The notes under the pieces are model-generated. The model saw only the letters and a program-made list of their open reading frames with translations, made no database searches and was not told the origin of the DNA. This document shows positions 33,016 to 44,319 of a stretch of DNA of 64,000 nt, piece by piece; the first letter of the stretch is position 1; every line of letters begins with the position of its first letter. The stretch spans positions 1-64,000 of the forward strand of contig MCFE01000411.1 in assembly GCA_002104905.1 (NCBI GenBank), given 5' to 3'. Origin of the DNA: Basidiobolus meristosporus CBS 931.73 (Eukaryota; Basidiobolomycota; Basidiobolomycetes; Basidiobolales; Basidiobolaceae). The position numbers and the translations under genes are program-made.

Positions 33016-33363
33016 TGTTGTAAGAGTCTTGGAGATATCGGAAGTGATTTGGAGAACAAGTAGATTATGTGGTTTTCACTTAATGATTTATTGAATGCAA
33101 AGTAGTATTTATACTTTTACCAGGTCTTGGCATTACAAACACGTAGAATAGGTTAAGGAAGGTCCCAAGAACATGTGTGCAAAGTTTGGGGCTGTTTGGA
33201 CAACTTTGAGAATTTTCATGTTCTGGGTACCTGGTATTTAGGTGAAAATATTCTAAGTAAATCCCAACAAGGAATTTGGTCAGTATTCTCTAGGATTTGA
33301 AGGTGATGATCCAAGTGACTAAGTTAGGTGAATATTTAGGTGGAAATACAAATTTTTACACCA
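33016..33363 (-). repeat. 5' LTR of copia C
   Basis: 348 bp; the right end reads CACCA instead of CAACA. It is about 98.9% identical to the 3' LTR by direct reading. The U3 TATA region is AGTATAAATACTACTTT on the element strand. Confidence 0.9.
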
Positions 33364-33652
33364 AAATCAAGCGTCAATAAGAAGGAAGAAGAAAATGCTT
33401 TAATAAGCAATGATAACTAATAAAGAGATACCCTTGACCTTTTAAAGGCAATTGCAACCTGTTTTGCAACTACTGCAAATGAAATGGACACACATCTCAC
33501 CAGGGCCTGAAAAAGAGAGATAGCCAGCAGAGAAGCCAGAATATAGAAATGCTGAAACAACTGATGATAAACTATTCATATCTGCACTAAATATAACCAC
33601 AAAAAATGATTCTCAGATGTGGTAACTTGACTCTGGGGCATCTCAACACTTT
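33364..33652 (+). pseudogene. Copia E gag-protease continuation, cut by the Tnp2-like element
   Basis: It resumes the gag interrupted at 28,690 (AAATCAAGCGTCAATAAG; KSSVNKKEEENAL). It passes the zinc-knuckle region (damaged) to the protease start (DSGASQHF region near 33,640), where CCCTATGAG of the DNA transposon begins. Confidence 0.75.
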
Positions 33653-33939
33653 CCCTATGAGAAGTTATTGTGATGGTCCCATCAAAAGGCCTTCACAATT
33701 TCAAAGTCAGGTGACTAAGAGGTACTGGTCCCATCATGACACCATGTAGAGGCCATTAAAAATAATTGCACCCCAGATTTCACAAAAACTTGGCCCAAAT
33801 TTTTCATTTCAACAATATTTTAGTAGGTTTTGATTGGTTCCCTGCCAATTTGTTCACTTTCTGATCCTGGACATTCAATCACCTCCTATGTTTGTGTACA
33901 GTGAGTGGTTATTGTCTCTTTTTCATACTTGTTACTTCT
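33653..33939 (+). repeat. Left terminal arm of Tnp2-like copy I
   Basis: It is colinear with 24,137-24,425 and with the inverse of 59,040-59,340. CCATCAAAAGGC, GCACCCCAGATTTCACAAAA and TCACCTCCTA are shared. It is cut at 33,939 by a copia LTR. Confidence 0.65.
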
Positions 33940-34762
33940 GTTGTAAGAGTCTTGGAGATATTGGAGTAATTGGGAGGACATGTAGATAATGTGGTTTTTA
34001 CTTCATGATTTATTGAATGTAAAAGTAGTATTTATACTTTTACATGGTCTTGGCATTAAAAACACATAGAATAGGTTTAGGAAGGTCCCAGGAACATGTG
34101 CGCAAAGTTTGGAGCTGTTTGGACAACTTTTAGAATTTTCATGTTCTGGGTACCTGATATATTGGTGAAAATATTCTAAGTAAATCCTGACAAGGAATTT
34201 AGTCAGTATTCCCTAGGATTTGAAGGTAACAATCCAAGCAACTAAGTCAAGTGAATATATAGGTGGAATTACAAATTTTTACAACACTCCCACTCAGCTA
34301 GATGTTCATACTGGCTAGTACTAATTTTGACCTAAGATATTCAAACTTGTCTCTAGCTAATGGTTTGGTAAATGTGACTGCAATCATTTCATCTGAAGGA
34401 CAGTATACTAAGATAGCTAAGTTACTCTCTATAGCTTCACATATGAAATGATGTCTAATTTCTATGTGCTCAGCTTTAGCATGAAAAGTTGGATTTCTAC
34501 CTAATTGTATGCATCCTTGATTATCTTGAAATAAAGTAATAGGTGTTTTTAGACATAGGCCTAAATCTGTAAAAAGCTTTCTTAACCACATTGCTTCTTT
34601 GATAGCTTCACAGGCTGCCATATACTCTGCCTCTGTGGTAGAAAGTGTTATGGTTGGTTGTCTTCTTGAATTCCATGAAATTACTCCTTTACAGTAAAGA
34701 AAGGTGTATCCTGTGGTGGATCTTCTGTCTTCCAAATATTGTCCCCAATCAGCATCTGAGCT
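33940..34762 (-). mobile_element. Copia 3' fragment (LTR plus RNase H), 5'-truncated
   Basis: An LTR at 33,940-34,287 and a 146-codon RNase H C-terminus (34,298-34,735: DRRSTTGYTFLYCKGVISW, TTEAEYMAACEAIKEAMW, FTKPLARDKFEYLRS) are followed near 34,760 by an abrupt switch to the accessory ORF of the Tnp2-like element. There is no 5' half and no target duplication, so it looks like a truncated or recombinant copy. Confidence 0.8.
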
Positions 34763-36330
34763 CTTGACATTGTAGCCTTGTCTGTCAGTGGGACCTCAAC
34801 TATGTCAACAATGGAGGATGCAGAGGCTGTGGTAGACAAATTGCCTTTCTCTGCAAACTCATCTACCTTGGTGGAGTGTAGCTCAACAGCCTGAGCTTCC
34901 AACTCTGGTGGAAATAGCTGTTTTCTTGCTGGTAATTCTTCTTGGCCATGATGAGATTCAGCCTGTTCCAGGATTACAGCATTCATTGGCAATAGCTGCA
35001 GTTTTTTTTGTATGCTTCCCTGTCTCAGGCTTGAGTAGACACTTTTCCCTTTACCTTCTCCTTTATCACTGCCAGGTCTTTCACTTCTACTTTTTCTGAG
35101 TGCTTCTTGTAAGGAATTATATTTTCTCTTTGCTAAATTCTGCTCAAACGCAGCTGTTTTGTCCTACTTGTCCCTTGCTGGCACTGTCCTTGCAACTTGA
35201 CATTTCTTTACCACTTGTTTTGAGCCCTCAGCTGTAGTTGTAATAGGCTCATGAGAAAGCCACTTGTCCCTTAATGGCACTCTTCCAGCTACCTGGCATC
35301 TCCTTGATGCTTGCTTGGAGCTTTTGGCCCTGCTTGTATAAGGCTCTTGAGGAAGCTGCTGGTTTTTAGCCATAGCACCCTTGTACTGCTGCCTTTGATA
35401 GTTTCTGCTAATCTTGAGATACTTTGTTAGCATACCAATACTGGCCCAAAATCTGTTTGCTTACTTGAATCCAGGATAATGCTCATGGAGCAAGTCAGCA
35501 GCTTTCTGCTGGGCCTTGAGTTCCTTATGATCCCATGGTATACTGGCCTTACGGTGTTGGCATGCTAGACTTCTAATGGCCTCTTGGATATTTGCCACCT
35601 CTTCATCACTGCAATCAACAGCTTCACATATGTTCAATGTCTTTTGATTTATAGGCTTTGGTATAAACACTACATTTTCTCCCTGCTATGTTGTGATAGA
35701 TTTTCTATAGGCTTTATGTTTGAGCAGTGTTGTTGTGCTTGAAAGACTGTACAGTGGTTGTCTGCTATTACAGTGCAAAATGGCACAATTCTTGGCTGTA
35801 GCATTGAGCTACTTGAGTTCCTTCTTTGCAGCAAAGATACTGCTTTCTCTACCTGGGATATAGATTGATCTATACCTTTTATCCACTCATCCTGTTTCTG
35901 AACTCTTTCTTGACTTCTCTGGGCCATTGCATCTATCCTATTAGCTACAGTGCCTGATTACCTCTTTAATGCTTTGGCATGAGCTGACAACAGACTTGCT
36001 AATATGAGTGGTGGCAATGTTATGACAGCCACTTAATGGTCTGCAACTGAAGGTACTGCTGTTGCTACATTCTCATCTGCCTCAGTACTGTGGCCAGCTT
36101 GCAGCTCTGCAGAGATTTTCAATTGACTGAGAGCCTGCAGTGTCTGCATTATTACAATCAATGGACACACTGTCCACAGGGCCTTCTTTGGTTGTAGCCC
36201 CACTTGTTGCACTGAATCTCAAAGCAAGCTTTTGTCTAACTGTTCTTCTGCTCCTATCAGTAGTGAGGTTTGGTTGGGAACCCAACAACTTTGTCTTATT
36301 TTTGGCCACATATATACAGAAGTGAGTCAA
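34763..36330 (-). pseudogene. Accessory ORF of Tnp2-like copy I (modular, unrecognised protein)
   Basis: Read leftwards from 36,330, the N-terminus is KLLGSQPNLTTDRSRRTVRQ, then a coiled-coil-like segment (WIKGIDQSISQVEKAVSLLQ) and RRNSSSSMLQPRIVPF. A middle block follows (DEEVANIQEAIRSLACQHRK, DLLHEHYPGFK, NRFWASIGMLTKYLKISRNY). Next come repeated modules of about 31 residues ending CQVAGRVPLRDKW and CQVARTVPARDK, and a C-terminus with ESHHGQEELPARKQLFPPE. Frameshifts and stops split it. I do not recognise the family. It runs divergently from the transposase. Confidence 0.6.
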
Positions 36331-36533
36331 ACTAAAGGAGAGATGGTGTTACATAAACATGTGTAAGTGGTGCCACAACATTATTTATGATGCTTACTAT
36401 GACAGGTCATTGTTAAATCTTACATTTATGTAGGTGCAATGACTTAAATAGAAGAATGCCTTGGATTCACCTGAGTATTGACAAAAAAATGATCTAAAAG
36501 TGTTATGTTGCTGAGTGTCAAACTGTTTGCCAT
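36331..36533. promoter_or_regulatory. Shared promoter region of accessory ORF and Tnp2 gene, copy I
   Basis: About 200 bases between divergent starts, alike in three copies (also 54,693-54,950 and 63,052-63,254). Conserved blocks include TGGTGCCACAAC, GGCAGGTCAT-type sequence, ATTAAATCTTACATT and ACTCAGGTGAA-type sequence. Promoter role is inferred from layout. Confidence 0.45.
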
Positions 36534-37193
36534 ATGGAAAAGACTACTTTGATGCAACGCCATAAGAGAAGAGAAAAAAGTCCATGTGGTAATTGTAGCC
36601 AGCCTCTCAGTCATGAAAAACATATACAGTATAGGAAGTATTACAGGGATCTTGGCCAGTGTTTTGCCGCTCAAGTCATATTTGACCACTTGCCAGTGAC
36701 TACTGCACCAACATCATCTTGCCAGCCACTTGATACCTCTATAATGACATCTGGCCATACTTGTCACCATGTGCAAACTGAGTCAGGTGAGTTTGTGACA
36801 CCTCTAGGCTTGCCCCAGCTTTCTGAATATTGCATACAGAGTGACAGACCTGAAGCAGCAGGCTCATGGATAGATTGTGAGCTTTTCTCCCTAACAACAG
36901 TATCCGGCATTAGCTTGACAAAATCCCATTATGCAATGAGATAATACAAATGGAAAAAAATGCTAAGGATGATTTATGGAGTCAAGCAAGGACAGTATTC
37001 ATCTACTGGTGAACAATGTGATGTTGTGGCTAGAGAAGTAGCTCATTTCCACTAATATCAGTAGTAGGGGCTTTGGGGTTCCACTACTACTTCTTGCCAA
37101 AATCATCCGGGGATGCAACTTGCCATGTACATGGTATGAATCAACAACCATCATGTGGCTGGCAACATATGACCCAGAGACTGTTGTGATACC
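36534..37193 (+). pseudogene. Tnp2-type transposase N-terminus, copy I, cut by copia D
   Basis: MEKTTLMQRHKRREKSPCGN begins a 136-codon frame with a CGNC...H zinc-ligand-like motif, aligned with equivalents at 54,955 and 63,257. Stops follow at 36,942 and beyond. Copia D interrupts it at GTGATACC. The reading resumes at 41,651. Confidence 0.6.
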
Positions 37194-37504
37194 TGTTGTA
37201 AAGATTTGTATTTCCACCTGAATATTCACTTAATTTAGTCACTTGAATCATTACCTTCAAATCCTAGAGAATACTGACCAAATTCCTTGTCAGGATTTAC
37301 TTAGAATATTTTCACCAAAATACCAGGTACCCAGAACATGAAAATTCTCAAGGTTGTCCAAACAGCTCCAATCTTTGCAAGCATCTTTTTGGGACCTTCC
37401 TAGACCTATTCTATGTGTTTGTAATGCCAAGACCGTGTCAAAGTATAAATACTACTTTTACATTCAATAAATCATTAAGTGAAAACTCATAATCTACTTA
37501 AGAT

Positions 37505-40500
37505 ATGCAAGAGGGAGCCTTAAAGTACCAGAAGAAAGAACAAAGTGCCTTTAACTGCATTTGCCTTAATGTTAAAGACAAATTGCTAATTCAATGCTCA
37601 AGAGCAAAAATGGCAAAGAAAGCCTGGAAGGCATTAGAAGACACCTACCAGTCATGTTCAGCTGCTAAGAAAATGTATCTGAGACAAAAATGTTTTACTA
37701 CAAAGATGTAGCCAGGAGAAGAAATGAAAAATCTAATTCACAGAATTACCCTGCTGGTGGATGAAACAGAATCTGTGGGTGTACCAGCTACTAATGCAGA
37801 TGTGATGGTTACCATCCTGAATAGCCTGACAGACAAGTTTCAGGGCCTTATATCAGCCCTAGGGTCCAGAACTGAAGATTTAACCTTAATTTATGTATTT
37901 GGAAGGCTCCTGGATAAAGAATTAAGAAAATCAAGCACCAAAAAGAAGGAAGAAGAAAATGCTTTAATAAGCAATGTTAACCAACAAAGGAGGTACCCAA
38001 GACCCTACAAAGATAGCAGCAACCTGTTTTGCAACTACTGCAAAGGTAAGGACACACATCAGACCAGTGTCTCAAAAAGAGAGATAGTCAGCTGAAAAAG
38101 CCTTAATATTGAAATGCTGCAACAACTGAAGATAAAATATTCATATCTGCACTAAATATGACCACAAACAAGGATTCTCAGACGTGGTATATTGACTCTG
38201 GAGCATATCAACACTTTACACACCAAAAGAACTTTTTACCCAATACCAAGAAATTCCAATTAAGAAGGTTTTCTGGGTGACAATAGAACACTTGATGCAG
38301 TGGGAGAAGGAACTATCCAAGTAAATCTTCAAACAGTGAAGGAAGCCATACACTGACTTTTAAAGAAGTACTCTATGTACCAGAAATAGCCAAGAACCTA
38401 ATATCTTTAAGCAAGGCCACTGGAGAAGGACTTAATTTCAGCTTTGATAATTCTGGATGCAAGATCACTGATCAAAATGGTGCCCATACTGCTATGGGTA
38501 TCAGAGATCAGAGTCTATATAAGTTAGCTTATATTCCATCATATTTGGAAGCCAATATTAGTAACTTGAATGAAGAAACACCAATGCTTTGGCACAGAAG
38601 ATTTGGACACATCAATTTTGATTATTAGCGCAAAAAGAACAAAGATCAGCTAATTTCTGGAGTAAATTTGATCCCCCAGCTAATTTGGTGCACTGTGAAG
38701 CCTGCATATATGGGAAACAAGCTGGACAACTGTTCAAGAGCTCTGGGCTAATCAAAACTAAGAAAAAATTAGATCTAGTTCACTCAGATCCGTGTGGACC
38801 AATGGAAAAATTATCCTAAGGTGGGATGAAGTATTTAATCACTTTTATTGATGATTATACAAGATACACGTGGGTCTACTTCATGGAGAGAAAGGAAGAA
38901 GCTCTGTCTAATTTGAGGGAGCTCAAAGCCATGGTGGAGAGAGAAACTGGTGAAAAAATCAAGTAAATATGCTGTGACAATGGTGGACAATATACCTCAA
39001 AACTCTTCATCCACTTCTGCAAAATTCATGGGATAAAGCAAGAGACTATTGTACCATACTCCTCACAGCAAAATGGAGTAGCAGAATGTGCTAACAGATC
39101 AATAATTGATATGGCAAGATCTGTGATCCATGATCAAGAATTTTCCTATGATTTTTGGGTGGAATTGGTTGCCACTGCTGTATATCTTGAAAATAAGAGT
39201 TATAACAGAATACTTTGTGATTCTACTCCATGTGAAGCACAGTATAGATACAGACCAAGTGCAGAACATCTAAGAGTATTTGGGTGTACAGCATATGCCA
39301 AGAAACTGCCCAGAAATCAGTCAAAATTTAAACCAAAAAGTGTGAAATGCATATTTTTGGGCTACTGCAATGAGAGTAAGGCATACAGACTCTACAATAC
39401 CAAAGCTAAGAAGCTAATCAAGTCCAGGGACGTATTGTTTGATGAAAGTTTAAATTTTCACAAAAAATGACATCAGATGATGACAAAAATTGTATCTCAA
39501 GTCCACCAATTGCCAGGGTTGAATCAGAGCAAAACAATGAAAATTTTTCACTCCAGAGGACTCTAAAACCATGGTTCACCCTGAATCAGTGCCCAAGAAT
39601 ATCCCAGAAGCAATCATTCCAGTATTAAATGCCCAGAGATCCAATTGGAAAAGATATAACCCATATTACTATATCAATGAGGGTACAAACTTAGCCTATG
39701 CATATTGAGTCCATATTGATGAGCCCCAGACTGTAAAAGAGGCCCTAAATAGACCTCAGACAAATTTTTGGAGATTTTCAATGACTGAGGAATATCATGC
39801 CCCAATGGGAAGTCAGACTTGGGACTTAGTCAAATTACCAATCAATCAAAAATCAATTGGATGCAGATGGGTCTTCCAGACAAAATACAAGGCTGATAGT
39901 ACAATTGAACAATATAAAGCAAGACTTGTGGCCAAAGGATACTCTCAAACAAAAGGACTTGACTATACTGAGAACTTTGCACTGGTAGCCAAGTTTGATT
40001 CCATCAGATTAATATTGGCTACTGCAGCCAAATGTATTTTTTTATTCATCAAATGGATGTAAAGACTGCATTTTTGAATGGAGAACTTGATGAGGATGTG
40101 TATATGGACCAGCCTGATGGGTTTATTGACCAAGATAACCCCTTTTGGTCTGCAAGCTTAAGGAGTCACTATATGGTCTCAAACAATCACCAAGAGCTTG
40201 GAATTGCAAGATAGATTCTTATCTGGAATCTTTGAGTTTCAAAAGGAGTAATGCTGACTATAGTATATACTATAAGCCAGATAGAGCAAATCCAGTTCTA
40301 TCAGCTCTATGTGTGGATGATCTTATTATAGCCACCACTAACCTAAAAGCATTGGAAGAGACTAAATCCTGCCAATCTAAGGAGTTCAAGATGTCTGATC
40401 TAGGAGAACTCAATTACTACTTATGGATTAAGTTCTGCATAGACAGAAGTACCCAGACTATTACCACAAGTCAATCCAAGAATATTCAAGATATACTAAA

Positions 40501-41289
40501 GAAGTACAAAGTGGAAGACTTTAAACCAGCAGCTACCCCAATGGAGACAAATCTTGACTTGGTCAGAACTCAACCAAATCAAGTGAGCTTGGTGCCATCT
40601 GAGAGCCCTGACTTTCCTTATCAATCTATGGAGGGCAGTTTGATGTATATCATGCTTGGAACATGTACAGATATCTCATATTCATTTGAGTTGTCAGCCA
40701 ACATAATCAGAACTATGAATCGGATCATATTGTAGCAGTTAAGCAGATTTTTAGATACCTAAAAGAAATTGCTGACTTTGGCTCAAGATATACTTATAAG
40801 GATTCAGAACTGGATCTTGTGGCATACTCTGATACTAATTGGGGACAAAATTTGGAAGACAGAAGATCCACCACAGGTTACACCTCTCTTTACTGTCAAG
40901 GAGCAATTTCATGGAATTCAAGAAAGCAACCAACCATAACACTTACTACTACTGAGGCAGAGTATATCGCAGCCTGCAAAACTACCAAAAAAGAAATGTG
41001 GTTAAGAAAAATTTTTAGAGATCTAGGCCTATGCCTAAAAACACCTATTACTTTATTTCAAGATAATCAAGGATGTATACAATTAGGTAGAAATCCAACT
41101 TTTCATGCTAAAGCTGAGCACATAGAAATTAGACATCATCTCATATGTGAAGCTATTGAGAATAACTTAGTTAGCTTAGTATACTGTCCTTCAGATGAAA
41201 TGATTGCAGTCACACTTACCAAACCATTAGCTAGTGACAAGCTTGAATATTTTAGGTCAAAATTAGGACTAGCCTGTATGAACATTTAG
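37505..41289 (+). pseudogene. Copia D gag-pol remnant
   Basis: Gag lacks its first part (starts EGALKYQKKEQSAFNC). Its knuckle is frameshifted (CNYCKGKDTHQ). The protease has DSGAYQHF. GAG-pre-integrase has TPMLWHRRFGHINFDY then a stop. Integrase keeps QNGVAECANRSI. RT has [20 protein letters not shown] and CVDDLIIATTN. RNase H ends (40,819-41,289) with TTEAEYIAACKTTKKEMW and LTKPLASDKLEYFRSKLGLA. More than six stops or frameshifts are present. Confidence 0.85.
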
Positions 41290-41300
41290 CTGAGTGGGAG

Positions 41301-41650
41301 TGTTGTAAAAATTTGTAATCCTGCCTAAATATTCTCTTAACTTAGCCACTTGGATTGTTACCCTCAAATCTTAGGAAATATTGACCACATTCCTTGTCAG
41401 GATTTACTTAGACTATTTTCACCAATATACCAGGTACCCAGAACATGAACATTCTAAAAGTTGTCCTGACAGCTCCAAACTTTGCACACATGTTCCTGGG
41501 ACCTTCCTAAACATATTCTATGTGTTTGTAATGCCAAGACCATGTAAAAGTATAAATACTACTCTTACATTCAATAAATCATGAAGTGAAAACCACATAA
41601 TTTACTTGTTCTCCCAAATCACTTCCAATATCTTCAAGACTCTTACAACA
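41301..41650 (+). repeat. 3' LTR of copia D
   Basis: 350 bp, TGTTGTAAAAATTTG...CTCTTACAACA, with the TATA-containing AGTATAAATACTACTC block. Confidence 0.9.
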
Positions 41651-42900
41651 ATACCAGCATGTATTAGCAGCTGCTTGGGATTCACATCAGAAAATGCCAC
41701 AATTGCAAGGTGCCCAACTTGTCAGGAATCTACTACCATTGGGGGGAAACATTGTACACACCCCATATATGTTCTAGTTATGCCCTGTCTAAAGAAGCTC
41801 ATACTGCTCAACAAATAATGTGAAGCTATAGAGTCTCACACTCAGTATCAATCAAGCATAAATACATCCAATATATTTGATGGCAAACATTACAAACAGC
41901 CAAGAAGCAAGGGCTATTTTCAAGGTATGCATGACCATGCCTTTACCTTGAGAGTTGATGGAATCTTATTAAACAAGTGCATTGCCAGCAAATCCTGCTA
42001 GCCATTGATTCTCATCAACCTGAATCTGCCACCTATCTTACAGTATGAGAGCAGAATTCTGATGGTAGGCTCACTGGTATCTGGGCCTAAATCACCATCC
42101 AACCTGGATAGCTATCTGTATCCATTGCTGGATGAATTTTGTATGCTTTCCAGCTGGATAATGGTGAATAGGTGTCATGTCAAAGCGCATATCACTATCT
42201 GCATTGGAAAAACACCAGCCCTCAGCAGGTTAGCTAGCCTTTCTGGGAACAATGGATGGTATTGCTGTTAAAAATGTGTGAGATCCAGAGGATTTACTCT
42301 ATAACACACACACATTATTATTACCCAAACACAAACACTAATAAAATCATCTTCCCACACATAGAACAAGCAGAAGTAAACATGCAATTGCAGCAAAGTT
42401 GGCAAGCTATAAGCCATTGGCCAGAATATGGAATTAATTAGAAGCCAGAGATACCTAAAATAGAGGGTATCTGTTAGAGCAAAGCTTTTCACTGGGAGCA
42501 ATGCTTTTGCTTTTCAACAATATCCCTATACTGATGACCAAGTTGTACATGGGGCATTCCACGCTAAGTGGCCCTTTGAGATACCAGAGAGATTTTAAAG
42601 AATTGGCAAGACATTACAGAGTATCTGCTACCCCAAGCACTTTAACATGTAGATTTCTGCTGCTACTATGTCCATTCTTTACTCCTTCTTGTTTGGGGCA
42701 CCGGGAGTATTGGGCCTTGCTTCACCTTTTGGGAGTCTCCTATGGAGTAGATATGTGGGGAGATAGGAAAACAAATCAAGTTGCAGGTACTATCATATCC
42801 CAATCGCATCAAGAATATCACCTTCAACTCCCTCATGGATGCAATGAGTTGGCACATGAAGGTCGACCAGGAAGAGTTGGAAAATACTGAGGACAGATGT
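41651..42900 (+). pseudogene. Tnp2-type transposase core, copy I
   Basis: It continues the gene interrupted at 37,193. GFTSENATIARCPTCQEST is followed by FDGKHYKQPRSKGYFQG, HDHAFTLRVDGILLNK, PLILINLNLPPILQYESRIL, GSLVSGPKSPSNLDSYLYPL, AHITICIGKTPALSRLASL and GNNGWYC. The order ARCPxC, DGxxY, VDG, PLILxNLNLPP, GPKxPxxxDSYLYPL and GHNGxxxCRMC is that of fungal Tnp2 (Transposase_21) CACTA-like transposases. Several stops occur (for example at 41,998). Confidence 0.75.
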
Positions 42901-43904
42901 GCAAATGGAGACAGCCATGCTTAGGGCATTAAGAAGCTAAGTAGCTTCAAAGCATTTGTAATCAGTTAAGTAATGCAAAGCTGAATTAGGTGCAACAAGC
43001 AACTGATTATTATTAGGCAAACTCCACCAAAGTATGCCAGGTTTCTCTTGGTCACAAGCCAATTTCAACACCATTGAATATGGAAATCACACAAACAAGA
43101 GCCAGAGTGCAACTAGAAGAGGGACTAGAATTCAGCAAGGAGAAGAAATATATACTGGCTAAATACCAAAAACCTCTTTGCAGATATTCAGGAGATATTC
43201 ATGGCAGAGGTGGCTTCAACCAAGCATATGTTTGCAGGATGTTTATGTTACTAGCAATACAAGGTATATGGCAACTTTGCAAGTATCACACTAAAAAGCC
43301 ATAAAGTTAAAGCAAAAGAGGTATGTCAATTATGGCAGGTGTGCTTGTTAGTAGAGGCTAGTAAGCAGGAGGTCATAGTATTTTTTGATTTGAGCTATAT
43401 GTGGATTATGCAAGGTAGTAGTGAGTAAGCAAATAAAGTGGTGTGATCCCACCATGCAATATATGAAATGCATAGGGGGATGTAGAAAAAGGAAATACCA
43501 TTTGGTAAATTGCTATGGTAGCATTGTTCAGAATTGACTGTAGGCTGCTATATTGCCATGACAATACCATTAGAGGCTTGCAATGAGGCTATCAAAACAC
43601 CATCATGTTTTTTGCCTTTTGAGGTAATCGGATGTACTGGGTATTAGATCCACTCAGATAGTTGCAGAATGCACCAAGACTGCAACAATGCCCTGTCATC
43701 CCTGGCAAAACACTGCCCAAACTCTGTTAAGTTTTTTAACTTTGCTAGGCAGTAAAATTAGCCAAATGCCATTATGATTCTATCTTGAGATTGTGTAATA
43801 GGCCATCAATTCCAAGCAGGTGGTAATATAGCAAACTCCTGATGGGATCCTGACAGCTGATCTGGAGTGGATCCACCTACATGACCAAATTATTTTTCAT
43901 AGGG
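42901..43904 (+). repeat. 3' arm of Tnp2-like copy I up to the right inverted terminus
   Basis: It is colinear with 49,075-50,250 and inverted copies at 50,250-52,080. It holds residual coding sequence (a 76-codon frame at 43,074-43,304) and ends in GGATCCACCTACATGACC then AATTATTTTTCATAGGG, the inverse of the left terminus. Confidence 0.6.
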
Positions 43905-44319
43905 AGCAACTGCAGTTATGGTGACTGAGAGTATAAATATCTGTGGGATAATATTCATAAGTGCATGGAGGTTTGCATAAATTGACAATAGCAATATTAC
44001 TCTGAAGTAGGTGTGAGAAGCTTGAAAGAAAATGAGCATTAAGTAATGGATTACCATCACTAACTGCAGCATGACTCATTTGCTTTGAAATCTATCACAG
44101 AGGTGTAGCACCAATATATAGGGTGAATACCAGAACTTGTCTTGGCAGGCTTTGAGTGCTCAAGCCTTAAGTGTTACTTATAAATAATATTTTTCAAGTA
44201 GCTCAGTCAGTTATTCCTGATTTCCTTTGGCTTCTTCCAATATGTAAACATGTGGATTGTTTACTGCTGAGAACATCTTGTAAAGCAGTTGAATGTGATG
44301 GTATTGAACAAAAAAGTAT
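43905..44319. other. AT-rich stretch without recognised features
   Basis: It lies between the right end of Tnp2-like copy I and the LTR-like repeat. I see no supported gene or repeat. Confidence 0.3.

Larger units (their letters stand above)
28691..33363 (-). mobile_element. Copia retrotransposon C, complete with 5-bp target duplication
   Basis: 4673 bp. LTRs at 28,691-29,038 and 33,016-33,363 differ at 4 of 348 positions that I counted. AAATC flanks both ends (28,686-28,690 and 33,364-33,368). It split the gag of the older copia E. The internal order on the minus strand is primer site (33,003-33,015), gag, protease, integrase, RT, RNase H. It is the youngest-looking element, yet its genes contain frameshifts and stops. 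Confidence 0.95.
37194..41650 (+). mobile_element. Copia retrotransposon D inserted in the Tnp2 gene
   Basis: 4457 bp. ATACC flanks both ends (37,189-37,193 and 41,651-41,655), and the uninterrupted homologue at about 55,607 has AATACCAGCATG, confirming the empty site. The 5' LTR (37,194 to about 37,498) has lost its last part together with the primer site and gag start. The 3' LTR (41,301-41,650) is complete with polypurine tract GAGTGGGAG. Genes are broken. Confidence 0.93.
33653..43904 (+). mobile_element. Tnp2/CACTA-like DNA transposon, copy I, nested with copia insertions
   Basis: Left end CCCTATGAGAAGTTATT at 33,653. Right end, read inverted, CCCTATGAAAAATAATTTGG at 43,904. Between them lie the terminal arm, the accessory ORF (minus), the divergent promoter, a Tnp2 transposase (plus) and a 3' arm. 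It carries a truncated copia (33,940-34,762) and complete copia D (37,194-41,650). Removing these leaves about 5 kb. Outer flanks (TTT, AGC) show no target duplication, so one end may be rearranged. Confidence 0.65.

Noticed and set aside
33653-43904. Kyakuja-Dileera-Zisupton or hAT transposase
   Set aside because: The order of RCPTC, DGKHY, VDG, LNLPP, GPKxPxxxDSYLYPL and GNNG motifs fits Tnp2/Transposase_21 better.
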